Assembly: GCA_945874225.1 (NCBI GenBank)
Contig: CAMCFT010000025.1
Location: forward strand, 1 to 55,127
DNA: 55,127 bases
Reading direction: 5' to 3'
Source of the DNA: Flavobacterium psychrophilum
GTDB lineage: Bacteria; Bacteroidota; Bacteroidia; Flavobacteriales; Flavobacteriaceae
Below the pieces are notes generated by a model, which made no database searches, was not told where the DNA came from, and was given only the letters and a program-made list of their open reading frames with translations. How positions within the stretch are numbered: the stretch's first letter is position 1; each line of letters opens with the position of its first letter. The translations under genes and the position numbers were made by a program. Positions 41,399-50,054 of this stretch are shown one piece after another.

Positions 41399-43636
41399 TT
41401 AAACTCTTTTTTTAGGATCCTCCGTTAAAATTGTTACAAAATTTCCTCTCATTCCGGTACCTCCCATCAAAGGATCGACCATCAATTTGGTAATCATTTC
41501 GGTATCATTGATGCCTTTTCCGTAAGAACGCTTCATATCTGGATTTTTTTGTCCAAATCCGTGCACCATATATACTGAATCCCAACGAATACGTTCCGTA
41601 AGGCGAACTTTGATAGGAAATGAAGAAACCACTTCGTCTTGATTTTTTAACCACACGGGTTGACCTGATTTTAAGTTCCAAATCTTTCCGACTTTTGGAT
41701 TGACCCAAAGGCTATTTTCACTTCTCAAATCATTCAAATTCGGGCTATTCACCGTTTTGCTAAAGGTGTGCATTGGCGCTCTACCATAATTTAGACGGAA
41801 ATAATCTTTAGGGGGTTGTTCGTGAGCCGTATAAACTGGCATAGGATCCAGGCCTAAATCTTTTAGTTTTTGAGAATACAATTCGATTTTTCCAGAATCA
41901 GTTTTAAAAATATGTTCAGCTCCTTCTTCAATATACAATGGACCACCGGTTCTTGGAAGATTTTTTACTCCAATTTTTTTCATCTCTTCTAAGGAAGTTC
42001 CGACTTGTTTGAATTGCCAATCCAAAATATCCGTATAATCATTAAATTTATAATATTCGCCTAAACCTAATTTCAAACCTATTTGTTTACCAATCCACCA
42101 ACCTGGTTTAGATTCCCAACGAGGAGCAGCGGCTGGCATTCTCAAAGCAATAGACGGCGTTCTAAAGTCTGAATTTCGAAGATCATCATATCTTTCTAAA
42201 TAAGAACATTCGGGCAAAACTACATCGGCATAACCGGCAATTTCTACAGGATAGATATCAATAACTACTAAAAACTCTAAGGCTTTTATGGCTTTCATCA
42301 TCATGTCCTTTTCAGTTGGAACAGATTGAGTAAGATTAGTGCCAGCGACCATCCAAGCTTTTACTTGATGTGTTGTGTCTTCGCCTGGAATAGAAGCACG
42401 AATTACTTCATTAGTAACCCCTTGATTTGCAAAAGGCATATTGACATTCAAATCTTTGGCAACCCAAGCTGGTTCAGGATATTCTGGATGCGGGAATTTT
42501 GGAATTTTTGCTTTTTCATTAAAGTAAAAACCTCCTCTACGTCCCCAAGTGCCTAAGAGCGCATTTAGAATGCCTATGGCACGGGTGCGTTGCGTGTCAT
42601 CGCCATACCAAACCGAATGTCTTCCGGGATGGATCATAGTTGCTGGTGCCGCTTTTCCCATTTCTCGAGCTGAATCCCGAATCATTTTTGGTGTCAAATC
42701 GGTAATGCTATACGCCCACTCTGGTGTAAATTGACGCACATGTTCTTTGAGTTCATCAAATCCAGTGGTGTATTTGGCAACATATTCTTTATCATACAAG
42801 TCTTCAAAAATGATGACATTCATCCATGCTAATAGCAAAGCCATATCGGTAGCAGGACGAATAGGTAACCAATATTTTGATTTACTGGCTACGGTAGATA
42901 AACGAGGATCAACCGTAATAATAGTTACACCTTTATCTATAGCTTCTGAAACTTCTTGCACTTGAGTATTGTGCATATTTTCTCCAATATGGGAACCTAT
43001 AAAGACTAAACATTTAGAATCACGCATATCAGTAGCTTCAGGCGAACCACAACTTTCTCCAAAAGTGAGTTTCAATCCTTCGTCACGAGGGCCACGGCAT
43101 TGAGCAAAGGCTGGCTCAGCGACTGTATCAGAACCATAAGAGCTAAAAAGATGTTCTAAATGACTGCCTATGGCTCCGTGTTTTAGAAGCGCAAAACTTT
43201 CTGCACCATATTTGGATTTTATATCTTTCATTTTGCTTGCCACCAAAGAAATTGCTTCTTCCCAAGATGCTTCGCGAAATACTGATTTTTCTCCTTTTTT
43301 AGAAACTCTGATTAGTGGCGTTTTTAGTCGGTCGTCATCGAAATGCATTCCCAAACCACCAGTTCCTCGGGTACATAATCTCCCTTTACTGTGCGTATCA
43401 ATATCGTTGCCAATAATTTTTTTGATTGTTCCTTTTTCATCTACATAAGTCCAGCCGGCACATTTCCAAAAGCATACATCACAATAGGTAGGAAATCGTT
43501 TTAAATCAGGGCGGTCATAATTGAAATCTTCTTTATTCCCACCAAAAACGTCAACTGAATAAAGCGAACCTGCAACAGCTGCTGCTCCTGCTCCCCACAT
43601 TGAAATTTTTATAAAATCCCTTCTTGATGAATTCAT
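41399..43636 (-). CDS. Tat-exported molybdopterin oxidoreductase, PsrA/PhsA-like catalytic subunit
   Basis: 745 residues. The Tat signal is SRRDFIKISMWGAG. The [4Fe-4S] site is C52, C55, C59 and C88 (CDVCFWKC ... GRLC). The probable Mo ligand is C180 in AQCRGPRDEGLKLTFG, aligned with the polysulfide/thiosulfate reductase group, which uses cysteine. Other bis-MGD contacts: GSHIGENMH, TVDPRLSTVASK, RHSVWYG and VHGFGQKNPDMKRSYGKG. Most likely substrates are polysulfide, thiosulfate or tetrathionate; sulfite or arsenate cannot be ruled out. First gene of an operon through the cytochrome. Confidence 0.9.
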   Translation of the reverse strand: MNSSRRDFIKISMWGAGAAAVAGSLYSVDVFGGNKEDFNYDRPDLKRFPTYCDVCFWKCAGWTYVDEKGTIKKIIGNDIDTHSKGRLCTRGTGGLGMHFDDDRLKTPLIRVSKKGEKSVFREASWEEAISLVASKMKDIKSKYGAESFALLKHGAIGSHLEHLFSSYGSDTVAEPAFAQCRGPRDEGLKLTFGESCGSPEATDMRDSKCLVFIGSHIGENMHNTQVQEVSEAIDKGVTIITVDPRLSTVASKSKYWLPIRPATDMALLLAWMNVIIFEDLYDKEYVAKYTTGFDELKEHVRQFTPEWAYSITDLTPKMIRDSAREMGKAAPATMIHPGRHSVWYGDDTQRTRAIGILNALLGTWGRRGGFYFNEKAKIPKFPHPEYPEPAWVAKDLNVNMPFANQGVTNEVIRASIPGEDTTHQVKAWMVAGTNLTQSVPTEKDMMMKAIKALEFLVVIDIYPVEIAGYADVVLPECSYLERYDDLRNSDFRTPSIALRMPAAAPRWESKPGWWIGKQIGLKLGLGEYYKFNDYTDILDWQFKQVGTSLEEMKKIGVKNLPRTGGPLYIEEGAEHIFKTDSGKIELYSQKLKDLGLDPMPVYTAHEQPPKDYFRLNYGRAPMHTFSKTVNSPNLNDLRSENSLWVNPKVGKIWNLKSGQPVWLKNQDEVVSSFPIKVRLTERIRWDSVYMVHGFGQKNPDMKRSYGKGINDTEMITKLMVDPLMGGTGMRGNFVTILTEDPKKRV

Positions 43637-43733
43637 AATTAATTATTTTATCTTATCTTATTTGTTGTATTCAAAAGCCTATTGTCTTTATAAATATACA
43701 CCTCAAAATTCTATTATTTTGTTGATTTTAGGA

Positions 43734-43747
43734 GTAACAAATGTTAC
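43734..43747. promoter_or_regulatory. Dyad GTAAC-AAAT-GTTAC upstream of the molybdoenzyme operon
   Basis: A 14-bp inverted repeat with perfect 5-bp arms, 98 bp upstream of the molybdoenzyme start and downstream of the FadL gene. Its spacing resembles Crp/Fnr-family operators. The remaining part of 43637-43895 shows no gene. Confidence 0.45.
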
Positions 43748-43895
43748 ACAACAAGGCATTTATAAAAAATAAACTTAACAAATTCGAAATTGTCTGGATA
43801 ACTATTTTTTTTATCGATTATTCTATCGATTTATCTCTAAAAAAGGGATTTCCTTTAGCAGAAACCGCTTTTCATATATTTAAATCAAAACCTGA

Positions 43896-45221
43896 CTATT
43901 TTGTTTGTTTTGCATTAAACTTATAAGAAATTCCAAACATCACTAAATCTGTAGTCATTTCATAACCTATGGTTGTTCCTGGAACCGCTCCATAAGGATT
44001 TGAACTTGATATCATCCTTGGATCAAGCATTTGACCTGAAGTTTTTCCATCGCTAGAACCGTGGTGATAAACAGCATCTAAAGTAATATTGTTGCTTGCC
44101 ACATAGCTAAATCCAAATTGGAAAGCATTTTTAATAATAGCCGTTGCAGGAATATTAAAGAATGTAACATCACTACCTATAGGATTTGAACTATATGTAT
44201 AACCTAGACGCAATGGTAATTTACTAATTCCTTTATATTGAATACCTGCTGATAAAATCGAAACATTATCCCATCCAAATCCTTTTACAGACCCTGTTGG
44301 AGTCCATCCTGTTTCAGAAAAACCATTGGTATTTTTATAATCTACCATTCTATAGTCAAGGGCAATGTCGAAATCGCTTTTTGAATATCCTAAACCAAAT
44401 GAAAGTATTGCAGGATAGTCCATATCGAATTCATTTGTTCCTGTTGAATTATCTAAATAGGTGTTTTTAAATTCAAATTTGCTTAAATTTTGAGTAGTTT
44501 TGTATGAAACACCAGCTTTGAATCCTTTTTTGGAATCGAAGTATAACCCAAATTGTGCTCCAAAACCAGTTGTAGAAGCCTTGTCCGTAGAAGGATAACC
44601 CGCTGTCATAGATGGATTTGCTGTTGGATTTGGCATTAATTGTAAAGTTCCATAATTAAAAGTTGGTTCAACACCTACAGAAAGTTTGTCATTTATTTCA
44701 TAAGCCCAAGTAAAGCCAATTTGCAACAACATATAATCTGATTCTATTCTGCCAAAACCGCCCATACTTTGTGGCATATTGATAGGATTCGTTGTGCTTT
44801 CTGGGAAAGTAACTCCAAATCCGCTGATACCAAAAACAGAAGCACCAAAAGTATGTTTGCTGCCTTCTTTACCCCAAACCATGGCTAATGCAGGCATTGG
44901 CGAAACACCCCTGTCATCTTTTGTTGTTCCACTGTAAAAATTTCCTGTTGGTTGTCCTGATGAGTTATATTCAGGAACAGTGGAATATAATTCTGGTGAA
45001 GAAAAAAACAAACCCACATCTAACTTGATGATTTTGTCATTAAACGCTGAAATAGAGGCTGGATTCCATTGTAAGGCTCCCGATATATCAAGTGGTTGCC
45101 CAGTAGATGCGCCACCCATAGACATATTAAATGCGCCAATTCCTTGCATAATATGACCTGCTTGAGAAAAAGCAAAAGTCGAAAAAATAAAAAAACAAAC
45201 TGGTAATAAAATTTTTTTCAT
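43896..45221 (-). CDS. OmpP1/FadL family outer-membrane channel
   Basis: 441 residues with a signal peptide (ending FSQAGH). The N-terminal hatch segment includes GIGAFNMSMGGASTGQPLDISGALQWNPAS, of which NMSMGGAST and NPAS are FadL-family hallmarks. A beta-barrel with alternating strands follows. These channels admit hydrophobic compounds. It ends 260 bp upstream of the molybdoenzyme operon on the same strand; a shared transcript is possible but not shown. Confidence 0.88.
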   Translation of the reverse strand: MKKILLPVCFFIFSTFAFSQAGHIMQGIGAFNMSMGGASTGQPLDISGALQWNPASISAFNDKIIKLDVGLFFSSPELYSTVPEYNSSGQPTGNFYSGTTKDDRGVSPMPALAMVWGKEGSKHTFGASVFGISGFGVTFPESTTNPINMPQSMGGFGRIESDYMLLQIGFTWAYEINDKLSVGVEPTFNYGTLQLMPNPTANPSMTAGYPSTDKASTTGFGAQFGLYFDSKKGFKAGVSYKTTQNLSKFEFKNTYLDNSTGTNEFDMDYPAILSFGLGYSKSDFDIALDYRMVDYKNTNGFSETGWTPTGSVKGFGWDNVSILSAGIQYKGISKLPLRLGYTYSSNPIGSDVTFFNIPATAIIKNAFQFGFSYVASNNITLDAVYHHGSSDGKTSGQMLDPRMISSSNPYGAVPGTTIGYEMTTDLVMFGISYKFNAKQTK

Positions 45222-45551
45222 GATTAATTAGTATTGATTAAAAATTTAAATAAATTAGAATTTGACCCATATTTATTCAATACTTGTCATTGTCATTGCC
45301 ATTGCTGCAACAAGTGCCACTGCCCTTTTAATAAATATTATATAAAAGTGTTTACCATAAGCGGTCTTATATCCTCATGTAAATTTGCTGCCGAATAATC
45401 GCTTCTGATTTTGTCAAAGCTAAGTGTATTGATTTAACGAATCAAATGTACTCTATAAAAAAAATTCGAAATATGATAATTATCATATAATAAAAAAAAT
45501 CCCCTACAAATACGAATCTGTCGGGGACGCTATCTAAAAAAGACAAGTTTA
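45222..45551. other. Intergenic region with a minus-strand terminator
   Basis: No supported gene. 45492-45526 is a hairpin (TCCCCTACA / TGTCGGGGA, one mismatch) with a T8 run on the minus strand, terminating the PH-SHOCT gene. A short minus-strand reading frame with Met/Ala/Thr repeats near 45270-45340 lacks a good start and is not called. Confidence 0.6.
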
Positions 45552-46238
45552 TTACATATAATTCAATATTTCACGTTTATAAACATCATATTCACCTTGT
45601 AAAATCAATCCGTTATCGAGGAGTTTTTTATAGTTTTGTAATTTTTCGAAAAGTTCGTCTTGAGACAATTCACTTAATTTCTTGTCGCTTGTTGAGAGAG
45701 CTTCTTCTGAAATAATTTCTGAATAATTTGATGCAACAGGAATAATTTCTGCATAATTAAGTACCTCTTCGGTTTCAACTTCTTCAATTGTTTCTAAAGA
45801 TGGTATTTCTTCAATAATTTGGTTTTCATTTGTTGAAACGCCATTTTTTAAAATATCTAATTGTTCTTTGGCAAACGTAAAAATCTTTCTGGCCTGAATT
45901 TTTGGAATATAATTAATGGAAACTTGTATTTGTGTTTTGGTTGAAAACGAAAACTCTGAACCTAAAATGTTCTCTTTTACAAATGTTCCTTCAATTTCGT
46001 CCCAAGTAAAATCAGTAAAATTCATTGTAAGACCTAGATTTTTTGGCTGACAAATAATAATTCGTTTATTCGTAACCACAACACTATCAGGAAAAACGGT
46101 AATCGCTGGTTTTTTCTGAACGGCTATATAACCTATTTCTTCGTTTTTCATTAATAAATCATTCAGTTTTGAAGTGATTTTTTCAATGGCTTTCGGGTCT
46201 TGTTCTTCGTTCAGGAATTTCTTTATTTGATCTTTCAT
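45552..46238 (-). CDS. PH domain and SHOCT domain protein
   Basis: 228 residues. Residues ~30-125 form a bacterial pleckstrin-homology-like domain (ITVFPDSVVVTNKRIIICQP ... TWDEIEGTFVKE). An acidic linker follows (~130-185, Glu-rich), then a C-terminal SHOCT motif (LSQDELFEKLQNYKKLLDNG LILQGEYDVYKREIL). No signal peptide or helix; cytoplasmic. Function unknown; SHOCT modules often mediate oligomerisation. Monocistronic with its own terminator. Confidence 0.8.
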   Translation of the reverse strand: MKDQIKKFLNEEQDPKAIEKITSKLNDLLMKNEEIGYIAVQKKPAITVFPDSVVVTNKRIIICQPKNLGLTMNFTDFTWDEIEGTFVKENILGSEFSFSTKTQIQVSINYIPKIQARKIFTFAKEQLDILKNGVSTNENQIIEEIPSLETIEEVETEEVLNYAEIIPVASNYSEIISEEALSTSDKKLSELSQDELFEKLQNYKKLLDNGLILQGEYDVYKREILNYM

Positions 46239-46331
46239 TGTTTCTATTAGATGTGTTTTTTTAACTGCAAGATTTTGTTTTGCAAAAGTAATGCCTAATT
46301 CTCTAATTGCTTCGCCTGTTCGGTAAATTTT

Positions 46332-46700
46332 TTACCTCGGGTCAAGAATTTCATTTTGTGATTTTTTTGTTAAACTTTTGAAAACCAATTCATAGGAATC
46401 ATCTATCATTTCTTTGACAAATTTGTCTGGAACTTCACTATTTATGGCAATTGTATTCCAATGCACTTTACTCATATGAAAAGCCGGTTTGATGTCGTCA
46501 TATTGCCCGCGCAATTCCTGGGCATATTCTGGATTGCATTTTAAATTCACCGATGGCGTCCCTTTTTCCCATTGGATTAATGAAGATAAAGCAAACATTT
46601 TACCGCCCACTTTAAATACCAATGTGTCTTTATCAAACGGAAAATGTTCGGTTACTCCTTTCTTAGACAGACAATATTCGTAGAAGGTTTCTAGGTTCAT
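46332..46700 (-). CDS. MmcQ/YjbR family protein
   Basis: 122 residues of the MmcQ/YjbR double-wing fold: FPFDKDTLVFKVGGKMFAL, NLKCNPEYAQELR and HMSKVHWNTIAINSEVPDKFV are the conserved segments. Described as DNA-binding-like; biological role unknown. 8 bp downstream of hemW on the same strand, so likely co-transcribed with it. Confidence 0.93.
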   Translation of the reverse strand: MNLETFYEYCLSKKGVTEHFPFDKDTLVFKVGGKMFALSSLIQWEKGTPSVNLKCNPEYAQELRGQYDDIKPAFHMSKVHWNTIAINSEVPDKFVKEMIDDSYELVFKSLTKKSQNEILDPR

Positions 46701-46708
46701 TTTTAAAA

Positions 46709-47902
46709 TTATTTTGAGTTTATCAAAAACAAATCACTTGCGATTCCGTCAGTCAAAAATTTTCCTTTTGGAGTGGTTCGTAAAATCTTCTCGATACGAT
46801 TCCGCCCAAAAGCGAAATCACTCGAAGTGACGATTTCAAGAACGTTATTTTTAATGTGTTTATCTGTTTGTCTGTTGAGATAATCCAAATATTCACTTCC
46901 AAATTCATTTTCAATTCTTTCCAAAGAAACACCCCAAATGGTTCGTAAACCCGTCATAATATATTCGTTATAACGGTCTGTTTTTGATAATATTTCGATT
47001 TCATTTGGCAATTTATTATCCTCCAATGATTTTAAATAAATGGAATTATTTGAAACATTCCAACTTCTAGAAATGCCATCATAACTATGCGCCGAAGGTC
47101 CAATTCCGATATATTTTTTTCCCAACCAATACGCCGAATTATTCTTCGAAAAATAAGTTGGCTTTCCAAAATTCGATAATTCATAATGAATAAACCCATT
47201 CGTTTCAAGGGTTTCAACAAGAATAGAAAAATGTTCTTGCGCTAAATCATCGCTTGGTTTTGCAATTTTTCCGGTTTGAATGAGTTTGCTCAAAGCCGTT
47301 TTAGGTTCTACCGTCAAAGCATAACTCGAAATGTGTGGAATACCAAAAGACAAAGCTGTTTCGATGTTTTGCTTCCATTTTTCGTTGCTCATTCTGGGTA
47401 TTCCGTAAATCAAATCAAGGGAAATATTATCGAAATATTTTGTTGCTTCTTTAAGGCACTCTAAGGCTTCCGCCGAATTGTGAGCACGATTCATCATCAT
47501 TAAATCCTCTTCAAAAAACGACTGAATCCCTATACTTAATCGGTTGATTCCAATGGATTTGTATTCTTCGAAAATGGTTCTCGACTGCGCTCGAACTGAC
47601 AAAATAGTCAAGTCATCTGGATTGGCTTCAAGAGTGATTTCAGGGTTTTCAGAAACAGTATAATTTTCATAAATCGCATCTATCAAATATCGTATTTCGT
47701 CATTCGTCAATATCGAAGGAGTTCCTCCACCGAAATAAATCGTTTCTATCGTTTCATTTTCGAACTCATTTTTACGCAATTTAATTTCTTTGGCCAAAGC
47801 CAAAACCATTTCCTCTTTCTTCTTCATCGAAGTCGAAAAATGAAAGTCGCAATAATGACAAGCCTGTTTGCAAAAAGGGATATGAATGTAGATTCCTGAC
47901 AT
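46709..47902 (-). CDS. hemW: Radical SAM heme chaperone HemW
   Basis: 397 residues. The SAM cluster is CKQACHYC (C11, C15, C18), preceded by GIYIHIPFC. Other motifs: IYFGGGTPSILT, NRLSIGIQSFFEEDL and SSYALTVEPKTAL. It lacks the N-terminal tip of true HemN, consistent with a haem chaperone rather than coproporphyrinogen dehydrogenase. Two in-frame repeat-derived insertions are visible. One is LSVRAQSRTIF before EEYKSIG (47578-47602, dispersed CTCGACTGCGCTCGA element). The other is TSSDFAFGRNRIEKI near the C-terminus (about 46789-46835). The frame stays open through both, so the protein is probably functional. Confidence 0.92.
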   Translation of the reverse strand: MSGIYIHIPFCKQACHYCDFHFSTSMKKKEEMVLALAKEIKLRKNEFENETIETIYFGGGTPSILTNDEIRYLIDAIYENYTVSENPEITLEANPDDLTILSVRAQSRTIFEEYKSIGINRLSIGIQSFFEEDLMMMNRAHNSAEALECLKEATKYFDNISLDLIYGIPRMSNEKWKQNIETALSFGIPHISSYALTVEPKTALSKLIQTGKIAKPSDDLAQEHFSILVETLETNGFIHYELSNFGKPTYFSKNNSAYWLGKKYIGIGPSAHSYDGISRSWNVSNNSIYLKSLEDNKLPNEIEILSKTDRYNEYIMTGLRTIWGVSLERIENEFGSEYLDYLNRQTDKHIKNNVLEIVTSSDFAFGRNRIEKILRTTPKGKFLTDGIASDLFLINSK

Positions 47903-48453
47903 AATAGTGTTCAGTATTCAGTTTTTTAGTGATCAGTTTTGAGCAAGTGTTCAATCTTCAGATTTTAAATAATCCTTTGTGTGTGCTGAACTAAATACTA
48001 TTTACTCCTTTTTACTTCCAAATTTCTCGGGATTTAATAGCATATAATTAATTAGTTTGCCAATTTCCAAGCTTTCAGAAATAAGTTCTTGGTATGTGTC
48101 AATTGAGATATATTTACATTCTTTCGCAAACTCTAACCATACTTGAGTTTCTGAATTTTCCCCATCAGAATCAGTCAGTTTACTATAAAAATGCTTTGCG
48201 TAAATTCTTTTTCTATATGCTTCAGCGATTGTGACTGGAACGCTTCTTGAGGAACGCCTAATTTGATCGGTTAATGAATAGGTTTCTTCTTTTGGAAAGG
48301 TTTTTGTAATTTCAAAAATTCTCATTGCTAATGAAAAAGATTTTTTGTAAGCTAATAAATCTTGAAATCTCATACTTCTTTAATTGTGGTTAATACTGAA
48401 TACCATTATATATTACTACAAACTGAACACTAAAAAGCTGAACACTGATCACT
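47903..48453. mobile_element. Inverted-repeat-bounded cassette carrying a four-helix-bundle ORF
   Basis: Left end 47907-47942 (AGTGTTCAGTATTCAG ... AGTGATCAGT) and right end 48420-48453 read as inverted, imperfect copies. On the right, the minus-strand sequence is AGTGATCAGTGTTCAG ... AGTGTTCAGT. The ruvC stop codon (TGA) is formed within the right repeat, and the left repeat starts next to the hemW start. The segment looks like an insertion of about 550 bp. Confidence 0.55.
48002..48373 (-). CDS. Four-helix bundle protein (23S rRNA intervening-sequence protein family)
   Basis: 123 residues: MRFQDLLAYKKSFSLAMRIFE ... LTDQIRRSSRSVPVTIAEAYRKR is the signature of the S23/IVP family, first known from 23S rRNA intervening sequences and common as scattered single genes in Bacteroidota. 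The segment RRSSRSVPVTIAE and the helical periodicity are intact. It lies inside an inverted-repeat-bounded segment between hemW and ruvC, not in an rRNA gene, suggesting mobility. Molecular function unknown; a nucleic-acid role has been suggested for the family. Confidence 0.9.
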   Translation of the reverse strand: MRFQDLLAYKKSFSLAMRIFEITKTFPKEETYSLTDQIRRSSRSVPVTIAEAYRKRIYAKHFYSKLTDSDGENSETQVWLEFAKECKYISIDTYQELISESLEIGKLINYMLLNPEKFGSKKE

Positions 48454-49003
48454 TTTTTATTCGTTCTTCGTTCTGCTTTACAAAAGCATCCCAACCGGTA
48501 TAACTTTTCGCGCCAACCACTTTTCCGGAATTGAAAAAATGACAAACTGCAGCCGCCAATCCATCTGTTGAATCGAGATTTTTGGGTAATTCCTTTAAGC
48601 CTAATAATTGTTGGAGCATTTTGGCCACTTGTTCTTTGCTGGCATTTCCGTTGCCTGTGATTGCCATTTTTATTTTCTTGGGTTCGTATTCGGTGATGGG
48701 AATATCTCTCGAAAGTCCCGCCGCCATTGCCACACCTTGTGCTCTTCCCAATTTCAACATTGATTGCACATTCTTGCCAAAAAATGGCGCTTCAATCGCA
48801 ATTTCATCTGGATTATGAGTGTCGATTAACTCAATGGTACGTTCGAAAATGATTTTCAGCTTTTGATAATGGTTGTCATATTTAGACAATTGCAATTCGT
48901 TGAGTTGAATAAAATGCATATTCTTTCCGACTACTTTTATCAAACCAAAACCCATAATGGTGGTTCCAGGGTCGATTCCTAATATGATGCGTTCGTTTGC
49001 CAA
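48449..49003 (-). CDS. ruvC: Crossover junction endodeoxyribonuclease RuvC
   Basis: 184 residues. Begins [17 protein letters not shown] with the first catalytic Asp; further acidic residues are in [10 protein letters not shown] and the C-terminal [12 protein letters not shown]. Resolves Holliday junctions with RuvAB. The last codons plus stop are formed at the edge of an inverted repeat belonging to the adjacent cassette, so the tail KNEERIKK may differ from relatives. Confidence 0.95.
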   Translation of the reverse strand: MANERIILGIDPGTTIMGFGLIKVVGKNMHFIQLNELQLSKYDNHYQKLKIIFERTIELIDTHNPDEIAIEAPFFGKNVQSMLKLGRAQGVAMAAGLSRDIPITEYEPKKIKMAITGNGNASKEQVAKMLQQLLGLKELPKNLDSTDGLAAAVCHFFNSGKVVGAKSYTGWDAFVKQNEERIKK

Positions 49004-49009
49004 AAGATT

Positions 49010-49045
49010 TGTTTAAAGTTTAAAGTTCAAAGTTTAAAGTTTTGT
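49010..49045. repeat. Heptamer tandem repeat (GTTTAAA) between ruvC and the flippase gene
   Basis: Four consecutive units, one degenerate (GTTTAAA GTTTAAA GTTCAAA GTTTAAA), in the divergent promoter region. Too short for CRISPR. Unit number could vary by slippage and alter promoter spacing. Confidence 0.7.
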
Positions 49046-49057
49046 TACTTTGCACTA

Positions 49058-50050
49058 ATGATTTCTATATCTCACAAAGCTAAACAATTCCTTGTACTTC
49101 TTATCAAACTTTTGATTGTTGGCGGTGCATTTTATTTTATTTACAGTCAACTAGCTAATAATAACAAGCTCGATTGGGAGAAATTCCTCATTCTGTTCCA
49201 AAAAAACCAATCGGTTGCTGGAATCAGTTTTATCTTGTTGTTGAGTGTTTTGAATCGGTTTTTCGAAATTTTGAAATGGCAGAACTTAGTTTCCTATCTG
49301 CACGAAATTTCATTGCCAGAAGCAACTAAGCAAGTTCTTGGAGCGCTAACTGCTGGATTATTTACGCCAAATGGCGTGGGTGAATATGCCGGAAAAGCAT
49401 TGTTCTTTGAAAAATCGAAAACCAAAAAAATTGTATTCCTAAATTTGATTTGCAACGGAATCCAGATGATTTTGTCGATTGTATTTGGGGTCTTTGGATT
49501 GTTGTACTTCAACGCAAATTACAATGTCATTACCACAAAAACTGTGGCGATACTTTTTGGATTATTCTTTCTTGTCTTTGTAGTTACCTTTCTCTTGAAA
49601 AAAATCACAATCAAAGGATATTCCATCGAAAAACTGATTCATAAAACCAACGAAATTCCAAAATCGATTCATCAAAAAAATATTTTCTTGGCCGTTTGTC
49701 GGTATTTGATTTTTTCACATCAATATTATTTTCTATTCTTGGCTTTTGATGTTGATTTACCTTATTTAACAATGATGGCAACCATTGCCAGTGTTTATTT
49801 CTTGGCATCCTCATTACCAACTTTCCAGTTTTTGGACTTTGCCGTAAAAGGAAGTGTTGCCGTATATTTCTTTGGAATTCTGGGCGTCAACGAATGGATT
49901 GTAGTTTTTATAAGCACTTTAATGTGGTTTTTGAACGTAGTTTTGCCTGTAATAATTGGCAGTTATTATGTGATGAATTATAAAATCCTCACCCCAACCC
50001 AGTCATTGCGAGGTACGAAGCAATCCAAAGGAGAGGGAGGCGAAACTTAA
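49058..50050 (+). CDS. Flippase-like / lysylphosphatidylglycerol synthase transmembrane domain protein
   Basis: 330 residues, about eight helices, of the UPF0104/LPG-synthase TM family (FFEILKWQNLVSYL, GALTAGLFTPNGVGEYAGKA, FASSLPTFQFLDFAVKG-like region). No cytoplasmic synthetase domain, so it may flip lipids or lipid-linked sugars. The last ~20 residues (TPTQSLRGTKQSKGEGGET) are encoded by two nested dispersed repeats (about 49988-50048) and are unlike the rest. The stop is 4 bp before the glycosyltransferase gene, indicating co-transcription. Confidence 0.85.
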   Translation: MISISHKAKQFLVLLIKLLIVGGAFYFIYSQLANNNKLDWEKFLILFQKNQSVAGISFILLLSVLNRFFEILKWQNLVSYLHEISLPEATKQVLGALTAGLFTPNGVGEYAGKALFFEKSKTKKIVFLNLICNGIQMILSIVFGVFGLLYFNANYNVITTKTVAILFGLFFLVFVVTFLLKKITIKGYSIEKLIHKTNEIPKSIHQKNIFLAVCRYLIFSHQYYFLFLAFDVDLPYLTMMATIASVYFLASSLPTFQFLDFAVKGSVAVYFFGILGVNEWIVVFISTLMWFLNVVLPVIIGSYYVMNYKILTPTQSLRGTKQSKGEGGET

Positions 50051-50054
50051 TAAA

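Noticed and set aside
29341..45221. Classical Sox thiosulfate oxidation system
   Set aside because: No SoxXA, SoxB, SoxCD or SoxYZ homologue is visible; only the logic of the carrier cysteine is similar.
45270..45340. Small Met/Ala/Thr-rich peptide on the minus strand
   Set aside because: No suitable start codon or promoter and too short to judge.
49010..49045. CRISPR array
   Set aside because: Units are 7 bp and contiguous without spacers; no cas genes in the window.
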